From an uncultured Clostridia bacterium (lineage in GTDB: Bacteria; Bacillota; Clostridia; Monoglobales; Monoglobaceae): 64,000 bases of DNA. A model generated the notes under the pieces. The model searched no databases and was not told the origin of the DNA. It worked only from the letters and a program-made list of their open reading frames with translations. The translations under genes and the position numbers were made by a program. How positions within the stretch are numbered: the first letter of the stretch is position 1; each line of letters starts with the position of its first letter. Shown piece by piece: positions 53,047 to 61,787 of the stretch. The stretch is from the NCBI GenBank assembly GCA_947589045.1, contig CANQBQ010000006.1, positions 21,246-85,245 of the forward strand, written 5' to 3'.

Positions 53047-54243
53047 ATGGAACACATTGTATCGAGAAAGGCTGCAAGTATTTCGGAGTCTCCCACTCTT
53101 GCAATCGATTCAAAATTCAAGCAGATGAAGAAGGAAGGCGTGCCGGTGATAGGTTTCGGAGCGGGCGAGCCTGATTTTAATACTCCCGACAACATAATCG
53201 GAGCGGCAAAGCAAGCGCTCGATATGGGACTGACAAAATACACTCCCGCGTCGGGAACTCTTGATTTGAAGAAGGCGGTTTGCGACAAAATCAAGAGAGA
53301 TACGGGGCTTGAATACGAAACGAAAAATATTGTCGTCTCGAACGGAGCCAAGCACTCGCTTACAAACGTATTTATGTGCCTGTGCAACCCCGGCGACGAG
53401 GTTATAATCCCCGCGCCTTACTGGGTCAGCTATCCCGAAATGGTAAAAATGGCGGACGGCGTTCCGGTTTACATAAACACAACGGAGGAGAGCGGCTTTA
53501 AATTCACCGCCGAGCAGTTAAAGGACGCGATAACGCCCAAGACCCGCGCGCTTGTGCTGAATACGCCGAGCAACCCGACAGGTATGGTTTATATGCGCGG
53601 CGAACTGGAGCAGATTGCGAAAATCGCGGCGGAAAACAAGATATACGTTGTGTTTGACGAAATATACGAAAAGCTGATATACAGCGGCTCGCATATAAAT
53701 ATAGCGACCTTGGGCGAGGACATACGGGAATACACGATTATTGTGAACGGTATGGCTAAGGCGTATGCTATGACGGGCTGGAGAATAGGCTACACCGCAT
53801 CCAACGCGGCTTTGGCAAAGGCTATGGCGAATATCCAGAGCCATATGACCTCAAACCCGAACTCCATTGCGCAGTTTGCGTCTGTCGAGGCGCTTGAGGG
53901 CGACCAGAGCAGTATAGACGTTATGAAATCCGAATACTTAAAGCGCAGAGACTATATGTGCGAGAAAATAAATTCAATCGACGGGCTCAGTTGTCTCGTT
54001 CCGCAGGGTGCGTTCTATGTGTTTATGAACGTTCGCGGCTTGCTCGGAAAGGAGCATTACGGAAAGGTTATAAACACGTCGTCCGAGCTTTGCGCCGACC
54101 TGCTCGACCGTGCGCTTGTCGCGCTTGTTCCGAGCGAGGGCTTCGGAATTGAGGGCTATGTGAGACTTTCTTATGCGACTTCGATGGAGAATATCAAAGA
54201 GGGTCTTGACAGGATAGAAAAATACATAAAGGGTGAGTGCTGA
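53047..54243 (+). CDS. Class I PLP aminotransferase, aspartate aminotransferase-like
   Basis: 398 aa, subgroup I-gamma type similar to Bacillus AspB. PLP Lys238 in NGMAKAYAMTGWRIGY; other signatures are GAGEPDFNTPDNI, NTPSNPTG and the C-terminal RLSYATSMENI with substrate Arg. ATG 53047 with GGAGGG is preferred to the TTG six bases earlier. Most likely aspartate/2-oxoglutarate, but prephenate activity occurs in the group. Confidence 0.91.
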   Translation: MEHIVSRKAASISESPTLAIDSKFKQMKKEGVPVIGFGAGEPDFNTPDNIIGAAKQALDMGLTKYTPASGTLDLKKAVCDKIKRDTGLEYETKNIVVSNGAKHSLTNVFMCLCNPGDEVIIPAPYWVSYPEMVKMADGVPVYINTTEESGFKFTAEQLKDAITPKTRALVLNTPSNPTGMVYMRGELEQIAKIAAENKIYVVFDEIYEKLIYSGSHINIATLGEDIREYTIIVNGMAKAYAMTGWRIGYTASNAALAKAMANIQSHMTSNPNSIAQFASVEALEGDQSSIDVMKSEYLKRRDYMCEKINSIDGLSCLVPQGAFYVFMNVRGLLGKEHYGKVINTSSELCADLLDRALVALVPSEGFGIEGYVRLSYATSMENIKEGLDRIEKYIKGEC

Positions 54244-54246
54244 TAA

Positions 54247-55680
54247 ATGGGAGATAAAAACATATACGAAAGTCCTTTAAATTCAAGATATGCAAGCGAG
54301 GAAATGAAATATATCTTCTCGCCCGACAAAAAGTTCAAAACGTGGCGCAGGCTTTGGATTGCGCTCGCGGAGGCGGAAAAGGAACTCGGGCTTGACATAA
54401 CCGAGGAGCAAATAGACGAGCTCCGCGCAAATGCGGACAACATAAACTATGATGTCGCACAGGAACAGGAAGCAAAGGTGCGCCACGACGTTATGTCGCA
54501 CGTCTACGCCTACGGCGTTCAGTGCCCCAAGGCAAAGGGTATAATTCATCTCGGCGCGACGTCGTGCTATGTCGGCGACAATACCGACATTATAATTATG
54601 ACCGAGGCTCTGCGTCTTATCCGAAAAAAGGTGCTTGCGGTAATTTCCGCTCTGCGCGATTTTGCGGACAAGTATAAGGGTATGCCGACGCTCGGCTTCA
54701 CTCATTTCCAGCCCGCACAGCTTACCACGGTGGGCAAGCGCGCCTCTCTTTGGATTTGGGAGCTTCTTATGGATTTGGAGGACATAGACCATCAGCTCTC
54801 CAAGGCGGCTTTGCTCGGCTCAAAGGGTACAACGGGTACACAGGCGAGCTTTATGGAGCTTTTCGGCGGAGACGTTGAAAAGGTGAAGAAGCTGGACGAG
54901 ATTATATGTGAAAAAATGGGCTATAAAAAGGCGTTCCCCGTTTCGGGGCAGACCTATTCGCGAAAGCTGGATTATCAGATGATGTCGGTGCTCAGCGGAG
55001 TCGCTCAGAGCGCGTATAAATTTGCCAACGACATCCGTCTGCTTCAGCACTTAAAGGAAATAGAGGAGCCGTTTGAGAAAAGTCAGATAGGTTCTTCGGC
55101 GATGGCGTACAAGAGAAATCCGATGCGAAGCGAGAGAATATGCTCTTTGGCGAGATACGTTATAGTTGACGCGCTCAACCCTGCGATAACTTCTTCGACT
55201 CAGTGGTTCGAGAGAACTCTGGACGACTCGGCAAACAAGAGAATAAGCATCGCGGAGGGCTTTTTGGCAGTAGACGCTATTTTGAATATCTATATCAACG
55301 TCGCTTCGGGGCTTGTGGTTTATCCCAAGGTTATAAGACAGAGAATAAACTCGGAGCTTCCGTTTATGGCTACCGAAAATATTATGATGGACGCGGTAAA
55401 GCGCGGCGGCGACAGGCAGGAGCTTCACGAGGAGATAAGAACGCACTCTATGGCGGCGGGCGCGGTTGTCAAAGAGCAGGGAATGGCTAACGACTTGGTT
55501 GACCGTATCGCTTCGGATCCGATGTTCGGTATGACGAAAGAGGAGATCGAGTCGGTTTTGATACCTGAAAACTTCACGGGACGCGCCGAAAATCAGGTGG
55601 AGGAATTTATCCGCGACTATGTTGACCCGATTTTAAAGGACGCCGACATAGCCGATATAAAGGTAGAAATGAAGGTTTAA
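54247..55680 (+). CDS. purB: Adenylosuccinate lyase
   Basis: Two fumarate-releasing steps of purine synthesis. 477 aa, the longer form seen in several clostridia. Signature GSSAMAYKRNPMRSERI with catalytic Ser283/284, and LGATSCYVGDNTDI. The neighbouring aspartate aminotransferase supplies aspartate, a substrate of the pathway. The stop codon lies inside a perfect tandem 11-bp duplication. Confidence 0.95.
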   Translation: MGDKNIYESPLNSRYASEEMKYIFSPDKKFKTWRRLWIALAEAEKELGLDITEEQIDELRANADNINYDVAQEQEAKVRHDVMSHVYAYGVQCPKAKGIIHLGATSCYVGDNTDIIIMTEALRLIRKKVLAVISALRDFADKYKGMPTLGFTHFQPAQLTTVGKRASLWIWELLMDLEDIDHQLSKAALLGSKGTTGTQASFMELFGGDVEKVKKLDEIICEKMGYKKAFPVSGQTYSRKLDYQMMSVLSGVAQSAYKFANDIRLLQHLKEIEEPFEKSQIGSSAMAYKRNPMRSERICSLARYVIVDALNPAITSSTQWFERTLDDSANKRISIAEGFLAVDAILNIYINVASGLVVYPKVIRQRINSELPFMATENIMMDAVKRGGDRQELHEEIRTHSMAAGAVVKEQGMANDLVDRIASDPMFGMTKEEIESVLIPENFTGRAENQVEEFIRDYVDPILKDADIADIKVEMKV

Positions 55681-55716
55681 TGAAGGTTTAAAGATTAAAT
55701 CGGAGATGATTTTACA

Positions 55717-56514
55717 ATGGAATTAAAAAGGCTTGGTTTTATAGGCGGAGGGAATATGGCTTTCGCGCTCGTGAAGGGCATTGTATCTTCGGGCTCGGCG
55801 GCTGAGGTTACTGTAAGCGATAAGGACGAGGAGAAACTCGCAAAATTTTCGGAGCTGGGAGTCAGAACTTCGCTGCATAATTCCGAGGCGGTTCGCGCGG
55901 CGGACGCGGTGGTGCTTGCGGTGAAGCCGAATATCGTTCCGCTTGTGCTTGACGAGATAAAAGACCTGCTCGGCGATAAAATACTTATTTCGATTGCGGC
56001 AGGCGTAAGTCTTGAGAATATTTTGGCAAAGCTCGGAAGCGGGGCTAAAATCGTTCGGGTTATGCCCAACACTCCCGCGCAGGTGAGCTGCGGTATGGCG
56101 GTCCTGTCGCCCGGCAATAATGTCTCGGACGACGAGGCGGCGGCGGTCGAAGCGATTTTCAGGAGCGTCGGTGAGGCTGTAATTCTTGACGAAAAATTTA
56201 TGAGCGCGGCAACCGCTCTGCACGGAAGCAGCCCCGCATATGTGTATATGATGATTGACGCTATGGCGGACAGCGGCGTAAAGTACGGTCTTACCAAGAA
56301 GCAGGCGCTTTTGCTTGCGGCAAAGGCGGTGGAGGGCAGCGCGAAAATGGTTCTCGAAACGGGCGAACACCCGTCGGTGCTTAAAGACAACGTATGTTCT
56401 CCCGCGGGTACGACTATCGCGGCGGTTTGCGAGCTTGAAAGGAGCGGCTTTAAGTCCTCTTTGCAGCAGGCAATAGACGCTTGCGTCGAAAAAGCGGATA
56501 ATATGGTAAAATAA
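55717..56514 (+). CDS. proC: Pyrroline-5-carboxylate reductase
   Basis: Last step of proline synthesis. 265 aa. N-terminal Rossmann LGFIGGGNMAFALVKGI, VRVMPNTPAQVSCGM and the C-terminal signature SPAGTTIAAVCELERSGFKS (split as VCSPAGTTIAAV and LERSGFKS). CGGAGATG upstream. Followed by a terminator. Confidence 0.96.
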   Translation: MELKRLGFIGGGNMAFALVKGIVSSGSAAEVTVSDKDEEKLAKFSELGVRTSLHNSEAVRAADAVVLAVKPNIVPLVLDEIKDLLGDKILISIAAGVSLENILAKLGSGAKIVRVMPNTPAQVSCGMAVLSPGNNVSDDEAAAVEAIFRSVGEAVILDEKFMSAATALHGSSPAYVYMMIDAMADSGVKYGLTKKQALLLAAKAVEGSAKMVLETGEHPSVLKDNVCSPAGTTIAAVCELERSGFKSSLQQAIDACVEKADNMVK

Positions 56515-56528
56515 ATTTAAAAAATAAA

Positions 56529-56565
56529 ACGTGCAGTCACTGTCTGTGATTGCACGTTCTATTTT
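56529..56565 (+). terminator. Terminator after proC
   Basis: 12-bp stem ACGTGCAGTCAC/GTGATTGCACGT with one G-T, then TTCTATTTTT. Confidence 0.85.
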
Positions 56566-56623
56566 TGCGGCTTGTATCATAAAATTAGACTAAAATACTT
56601 ATATGATAAAGCGGGGCGCAAAA

Positions 56624-57268
56624 ATGGGAATAAATACTTTGGACAAAAAGCTCGCGGAGGTATTTTCGGAGAACGCGCGCGAAATAGTCGTGCTGACGGT
56701 GCTGTTTTTTGCGGGACTTGCGGCGGGCATGGTCGTTTCGCTCAGAATGAGCGGCGCACAGTACGACGCGGTGTCCGAATATATGGACTGCTTTTTCTCC
56801 GCTTACACCCTGCGCGGAGCGGACAGGGGCAACGTGTGTATGGCGTCGGTGGCAAATAACATAAGATGTCTGCTTATAATGTGTATTCCGCTTTTGTCGG
56901 CGTGGCTTACTCCGTTTTTGGCGGCGCAAATCGCGCTGAAGGGCTTTAAAATAGGGTTTTCGGTTGCCTTCCTGACCGGAATGTACGGCTTTTTCGGGGC
57001 AGCGGTGGGATTTTTCTCTCTTTTTTGGCAGATTTTGTTCACTTTGCCCGCGCTCGTCCTGTGCGGAGCAAAGATAATGAACTTTTCGTTTAGGCTCGGC
57101 GGAGGAATAATAGGGTTTTCCCGTTTTAAGAATATCGGCAACAAAGTTTACATAAACTTAATTTTTGCCCTGATTACGGCTGTTTTCGTGATATTGGCGG
57201 GCGGAATTTTCGACGGATATGCGGCTGCAGCGATGACGCTTTCACTGTGCGGAATATCCGAGGTTTAA
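56624..57268 (+). CDS. spoIIM: Stage II sporulation protein M
   Basis: Membrane component of the SpoIID-IIM-IIP engulfment machine. 214 aa with five TM helices; N-terminal FFAGLAAGMVVSLRM, NNIRCLLIMCIPLLSAWLTP (given in part as NNIRCLLIM) and GFKIGFSVAFLTGMYG match the family. ATG 56624 follows GCGGGGCG; ATG 56603 lacks a site. It precedes xerD, as in Bacillus and Clostridium, which strengthens the call. Confidence 0.85.
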   Translation: MGINTLDKKLAEVFSENAREIVVLTVLFFAGLAAGMVVSLRMSGAQYDAVSEYMDCFFSAYTLRGADRGNVCMASVANNIRCLLIMCIPLLSAWLTPFLAAQIALKGFKIGFSVAFLTGMYGFFGAAVGFFSLFWQILFTLPALVLCGAKIMNFSFRLGGGIIGFSRFKNIGNKVYINLIFALITAVFVILAGGIFDGYAAAAMTLSLCGISEV

Positions 57269-57297
57269 TTTTTTGTTAAAAAAATGTTAAAAACCTC

Positions 57298-57326
57298 TTG
57301 TCAAAATTAAAGTTTTTATGTAAAAT
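57298..57326 (+). promoter_or_regulatory. Sigma-A promoter of xerD
   Basis: TTGTCA (57298-57303), 17-bp spacer, TAAAAT (57321-57326). Confidence 0.7.
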
Positions 57327-57355
57327 AGATATGTAAATCGGGGAGGGAGTTTATT

Positions 57356-58243
57356 GTGGAAGCACTTTTAGAGCAATATATGGATTTTTTGACTAACGTC
57401 AAAAAGGCTTCGACCAATACTTTAGACTCTTACAGGAGAGACATAAAAAAATATATCAGGTATTTGGAGAGCAACGGTATCAACAATATCGGCGGAGTTT
57501 CGGGAACTACGATTTTGAATTATCTTTTGTTAATGCAAAATCAGGGAAAGTCCGCTTCGACAGTTTCTAGAAGTCTTGCCTCCATAAGGTCTTTTTATCA
57601 GTATTTGCACAGGAACCATATAATAGACGACGACCCAACGGTCGGAGTGCAGGGCTTTAAGGTTGAAAAGAAGCTGCCCGAAATTCTGACCGGTGCGGAG
57701 GTCGATTTGCTTCTCGCCCAGCCCAAGTGCGTTGACCTCAAGGGCTATCGCGATAAGGCTATGCTTGAGCTTTTGTACGCTACCGGCATAAGGGTGTCGG
57801 AGCTTATCGAGCTTCAGGTTGACGACGTCAACACCGAAGTGGGTTACATAATTTGCCGTCATAACGACAAGGAGCGAATAATCCCCGTATATGCGCTGGC
57901 GATAAGTGCGGTAAAGGAGTATATGGAGAAAGCCCGCCCGAAGATGATTGCATCGGAGAACGAGACGGTGCTTTTCGTAAATGTCAGCGGAGAAAAGCTG
58001 ACGCGTCAGGGCTTTTGGAAAATTATAAAGTCTTATAAAGAAAAGGCGAATATAAATAAAGACATCACTCCGCACACTCTGCGCCATTCATTTGCGGCTC
58101 ATCTTCTGGAAAACGGCGCGGATTTGAAGTCCATTCAGGAGATGCTCGGACATACCGACATTTCCTCGACGCAGGTATATGTTCAGGTGGTGAAAAATCG
58201 GCTTAAGGATGTGTACTCAAAGTCACATCCGAGAGCTAAGTAA
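57356..58243 (+). CDS. xerD: Site-specific tyrosine recombinase XerD
   Basis: Resolves chromosome dimers at dif with XerC. 295 aa. N-terminal SAM-like core-binding domain (residues 5-90), catalytic Arg146 in TGIRVSEL, Lys in the beta-hairpin, His240-x-x-Arg243 in HTLRHSF, His266 in LGHTDISSTQ and nucleophile Tyr275. Length and context next to spoIIM point to housekeeping XerD, not an integrase. GTG start after GGGAGGG. Confidence 0.93.
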   Translation: MEALLEQYMDFLTNVKKASTNTLDSYRRDIKKYIRYLESNGINNIGGVSGTTILNYLLLMQNQGKSASTVSRSLASIRSFYQYLHRNHIIDDDPTVGVQGFKVEKKLPEILTGAEVDLLLAQPKCVDLKGYRDKAMLELLYATGIRVSELIELQVDDVNTEVGYIICRHNDKERIIPVYALAISAVKEYMEKARPKMIASENETVLFVNVSGEKLTRQGFWKIIKSYKEKANINKDITPHTLRHSFAAHLLENGADLKSIQEMLGHTDISSTQVYVQVVKNRLKDVYSKSHPRAK

Positions 58244-58325
58244 AAAGCTAAATTGGGTCGTTTTGAAATCTTGTAATTTTGGGGCGGCCCTTTTAATTTT
58301 ATTTTGTAATTCGGAGGTCGTACAA

Positions 58326-59588
58326 ATGAAAGTTTTGGTTATAGGCGGCGGAGGACGCGAGCATACCATTTTGTGGAAGCTGAGCCAAAGCGCGAAGGTG
58401 GACAAGCTCTACTGCGCTCCCGGCAACGGCGGAATTGCGGGTATTGCCGAGTGTGTGCCGATAAAGGTTATGGAGTTTGACAAGCTGATTGAGTTTGCCA
58501 AGGAAAACGAAATAGATATGACGGTCGTCGCGCCGGATGACCCGCTGGTCGCGGGTGCCGTGGACGCTTTTGAAGCGGCGGGACTGCGCGCGTTCGGTCC
58601 AAATTCAAAGGCGGCGATAATAGAGGGAAGCAAGTCGTTCTCAAAGGAATTGATGAAAAAGTACAATATTCCCACCGCGGCATATGAGGTGTTTGAGAGC
58701 AGTAAAGACGCTATCGAATATGTAAAGGCGCAGAACAAATATCCGACAGTTATCAAGGCGGACGGTCTGGCGCTCGGAAAGGGCGTTATAATCGCTCAGA
58801 GCTTTGAAGCAGCCGAAAAGGCGATAGTTGACATAATGGAGGACAAGAAGTTCGGAAACGCGGGTGCGCGGGTTGTTATAGAGGAGTTCCTGACGGGACC
58901 CGAAATATCCGTTCTGGCGTTTACCGACGGCAAAACTTTAAAGCCTATGGTTTCGGCGCAGGACCACAAGCGTGCGTTTGACAACGACGAGGGGCTTAAC
59001 ACCGGCGGAATGGGTACGTTTTCGCCGAGCCGCGTCTACACCGACGAGGTTGCGAAGGAGTGTATGGAAAACATATTTATCCCCACAATGAACGCGATGA
59101 ACGCCGAGGGGCGCAAGTTTAAGGGTGTTTTGTACTTCGGACTTATGAAAACCGCCGACGGCGTAAAGGTTATCGAGTACAACTGCCGCTTCGGAGACCC
59201 CGAGACACAGGTGGTTCTGCCCCGCCTTAAGAGCGATTTGTTCGATATATTCGACGCAATCATTGACGAGAGACTGGATGAGGCAGAGGTGGAATGGGAG
59301 GACAACGCGGCGGTCTGCGTTGTGCTTGCATCGGGCGGTTACCCCGAAAAGTATGCGACGGGCTATCCGATAAACGGAATTAAAAAGGCGGAGAGCCTCG
59401 GCGCGCTCGTGTTCCACGCGGGCACGAAAAAAGAGGGAGAGAATTATCTTACCGCGGGCGGCAGAGTTTTGGGCGTTGTCGCGACGGGAGAAGATTTGGA
59501 TGCCGCAATTAAAACCGCGTACGGATACGTCAATGAAATTTCGTTTAAGGATATGCACTTCAGGCGCGATATAGGAATAAAAAAGTAA
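58326..59588 (+). CDS. purD: Phosphoribosylamine-glycine ligase
   Basis: Second step of purine synthesis. 420 aa, ATP-grasp fold. N-terminal VLVIGGGGREHTILWKL, ATP-grasp KADGLALGKGVIIAQS, and YNCRFGDPETQVVLPRL. Frame is open upstream to 58209, but ATG 58326 after TCGGAGGTC is the start. No purine riboswitch (no PurR-like or xpt-type element) is visible in the 82-bp gap. purB is 2.6 kb upstream in a separate unit. Confidence 0.96.
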   Translation: MKVLVIGGGGREHTILWKLSQSAKVDKLYCAPGNGGIAGIAECVPIKVMEFDKLIEFAKENEIDMTVVAPDDPLVAGAVDAFEAAGLRAFGPNSKAAIIEGSKSFSKELMKKYNIPTAAYEVFESSKDAIEYVKAQNKYPTVIKADGLALGKGVIIAQSFEAAEKAIVDIMEDKKFGNAGARVVIEEFLTGPEISVLAFTDGKTLKPMVSAQDHKRAFDNDEGLNTGGMGTFSPSRVYTDEVAKECMENIFIPTMNAMNAEGRKFKGVLYFGLMKTADGVKVIEYNCRFGDPETQVVLPRLKSDLFDIFDAIIDERLDEAEVEWEDNAAVCVVLASGGYPEKYATGYPINGIKKAESLGALVFHAGTKKEGENYLTAGGRVLGVVATGEDLDAAIKTAYGYVNEISFKDMHFRRDIGIKK

Positions 59589-59601
59589 GATTATGCGGTT
59601 A

Positions 59602-59636
59602 AAAACACCGAGCGAATATTTCGCTCGGTGTTTTTT
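59602..59636. terminator. Bidirectional terminator between purD and the EF-G paralogue
   Basis: 15-bp perfect stem AAAACACCGAGCGAA/TTCGCTCGGTGTTTT (59602-59616 and 59620-59634), TAT loop, T-run; A-run on the other side suits the convergent gene. Confidence 0.92.
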
Positions 59637-59648
59637 GTTGTTTGCTTA

Positions 59649-61709
59649 TTATTTTTTGCTGTCCGCAATAACCTTGTCGGTAACATTTTTGGGCGCTTCC
59701 TGATAGCGTTCAAACTCAAAATCGAAGCTGCCGCGTCCCTGTGTCATCGAGCGCAAATCCGTGGCGTAAACGTGCATCTCCGCCATAGGAACCTCCGCCT
59801 CGACCAAAATCAGACCGTTGTCCTGCGGGGTCATACCCAGCATTTGACCGCGGCGTTTGTTTATATCGCCTATAATATCGCCAGTGTAGTTCTCGGGTAC
59901 ATATACGTTGAGATGACCGATGGGTTCGAGAAGCACGGGGTTTGCCTGCTCAAGACCCGCTTTATACGCAATCGAAGCCGCCATCTTAAACGCCATTTCG
60001 GAGGAGTCTACCGGATGGTAGGAGCCGTCCAGAAGCGTCGCCTTGAGATTAACAACGGGATAGCCCGCCAGCACGCCCTTTTGCATACACTCCTGCAATC
60101 CCTTTTCGACTGCGGGGAAGTAGTTTTTGGGCACGGCTCCGCCGAATACCTTTTCCTCAAATACGAGAGACTCGCTTTCGCATGGTTCAAACTCAATCCA
60201 AACGTGACCGTACTGTCCGTGTCCGCCCGACTGCTTCTTGTGCTTGCCCTCTACCTTGACCTTTTTCTTTATGGTCTCGCGGTATGCTACCTTAGGCTCT
60301 GTCAGTGTTACCTCAACGCCGAACTTGTTTTTCAGCTTGCTTATTATAACGTCGAGGTGCTGGTCGCCGAGACCCATAATGAGCTGCTGATGCGTTTCGG
60401 AATTGTTCTCAACTCTGAAGGTCTTGTCCTCCTCCATAAGCTTTGAAAGACCCGCGCTGATTTTTTCCTCGTCGCCCTTTGCCTTGGGAACTACCGCAAG
60501 CGACATATTCGGCTTTACAAAGTCTATACCGTCAATCATTATCGGATTTATCTGACTGCTGAGAGTGTCGCAGGTGTTGGTGTTTGCGAGCTTTGTAACC
60601 GCGCCTATATCGCCGGCGTTCAGCTTTGAAACCTCTATCTGCTTTTTGCCCTGAAGCACAAACAGCTTGCCGACTTTCTCGGTCGTGTCGCTGTTTAAGT
60701 TGTACATGGTGGTGTCGGGAGTCATTGTTCCGGATATGACTTTAAAGTAGGACAGCTTTCCTACATACGGGTCGGCAATCGTTTTAAACACGAAAGCGGT
60801 GAACGGGTCGTCAACAGACGGCATAAGCGTAACGTCGGCGCCGCCCTTTTTCTTTGCGGGAACTCCCTTTGCGTCCGCAGCGGTCGGGAAGTATGCGTAA
60901 ATGGCGTTCATAAGAGATGAAATTCCGAGCTTTCTGCTCGCGCTTCCGCAGAGCACGGGAACTATGTCGCCCGACGCAACGCCCTCACGGAGTGCGGCGT
61001 AGGTTTCGGCAAGCGTAAAGCTCTCGCCCGCGAAGTAACGCTCCATAAGTTCCTCCGAACTTTCGGCGACCGCCTCGTTTATCATCTCGCGAATGGGAGC
61101 AATCTCATCTTCCATGCCCTCCGGCATTGCCGCAGTTATGGTTCGGTTTCCGTCAAATTTGCGGGCTTCCTGCTCAACTACGTTTACGAAGCCGGTTATG
61201 TAGTGCCCGTCACGTATCGGAACCTGGAACGGCGCGATTTTCTTTCCGTATTTTTCACGGAGCTGGTCGAGCACCGCGTAGTAATTTACGCGCTCGTCGT
61301 CAACCTTGTTTATAAAAATCATCTTGGGAATACCCTTTTCCTCTGCGTACTGCCACGCCTTCTCAGCGCCGACGGTAAGACCCGACTTTCCGCTCAAAAC
61401 GATAATTGCCGCATCAGCCGCCGCAATACCCTCCTGAACGTCGCCCACGAAATCAAAATATCCGGGAGTGTCGATAATGTTGAACTTTGACGCACTCCAT
61501 TCGCACGCGGCAACAGCCATTGATACCGAGAACTTTCTCTTTATTTCCTCGGGATCGAAATCCATTACCGTATTTCCGTCCTGAGTCTTGCCCAGACGGT
61601 CAATGTTGCCCGCGGTGTAGAGCATAGCCTCGGCGAGCGAGGTCTTGCCCGAGTTGCCGTGACCGAGCAAACAGAAATTCCTGATTTTTGAAGTTTCGTA
61701 AATTTTCAA
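59649..61709 (-). CDS. Elongation factor G-like GTPase (EF-G paralogue)
   Basis: Ribosome-dependent translational GTPase, 686 aa with the five EF-G domains. G1 GHGNSGKTS (16-24), G3 DTPGY, NKVD, then domain IV with GGHGQYGHVWIEFEP and domain V with RRGQMLGMTPQDNGL. Lacks the rpsL-rpsG-tuf neighbours of canonical fusA and diverges in the G domain, so it is the second-copy type (fusA2/EF-G-like), possibly in recycling or stress; canonical fusA should be elsewhere. TTG start at 61709 with AGGGGG upstream. Confidence 0.87.
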   Translation of the reverse strand: MKIYETSKIRNFCLLGHGNSGKTSLAEAMLYTAGNIDRLGKTQDGNTVMDFDPEEIKRKFSVSMAVAACEWSASKFNIIDTPGYFDFVGDVQEGIAAADAAIIVLSGKSGLTVGAEKAWQYAEEKGIPKMIFINKVDDERVNYYAVLDQLREKYGKKIAPFQVPIRDGHYITGFVNVVEQEARKFDGNRTITAAMPEGMEDEIAPIREMINEAVAESSEELMERYFAGESFTLAETYAALREGVASGDIVPVLCGSASRKLGISSLMNAIYAYFPTAADAKGVPAKKKGGADVTLMPSVDDPFTAFVFKTIADPYVGKLSYFKVISGTMTPDTTMYNLNSDTTEKVGKLFVLQGKKQIEVSKLNAGDIGAVTKLANTNTCDTLSSQINPIMIDGIDFVKPNMSLAVVPKAKGDEEKISAGLSKLMEEDKTFRVENNSETHQQLIMGLGDQHLDVIISKLKNKFGVEVTLTEPKVAYRETIKKKVKVEGKHKKQSGGHGQYGHVWIEFEPCESESLVFEEKVFGGAVPKNYFPAVEKGLQECMQKGVLAGYPVVNLKATLLDGSYHPVDSSEMAFKMAASIAYKAGLEQANPVLLEPIGHLNVYVPENYTGDIIGDINKRRGQMLGMTPQDNGLILVEAEVPMAEMHVYATDLRSMTQGRGSFDFEFERYQEAPKNVTDKVIADSKK

Positions 61710-61742
61710 CTTTATAACCCCCTATTAAGTGTGTATAGATAT

Positions 61743-61771
61743 ATTCTAATATAGTTTATTAGAAAAATCAA
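61743..61771 (-). promoter_or_regulatory. Possible sigma-A promoter of the EF-G paralogue
   Basis: Minus strand TTGATT (61766-61771), 17-bp spacer, TAGAAT (61743-61748). Moderate match. Confidence 0.5.
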
Positions 61772-61787
61772 CTAAAATTTTAAAAAA

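Noticed and set aside
57356..58243. xerD-like gene as a phage or transposon integrase
   Set aside because: Length, domain layout and linkage to spoIIM fit chromosomal XerD; no phage genes or attachment-site repeats nearby.
58244..58325. Purine riboswitch before purD
   Set aside because: The 82-bp gap lacks the conserved three-way junction core; only a short GGGTCG/CGGCCC pairing is seen.
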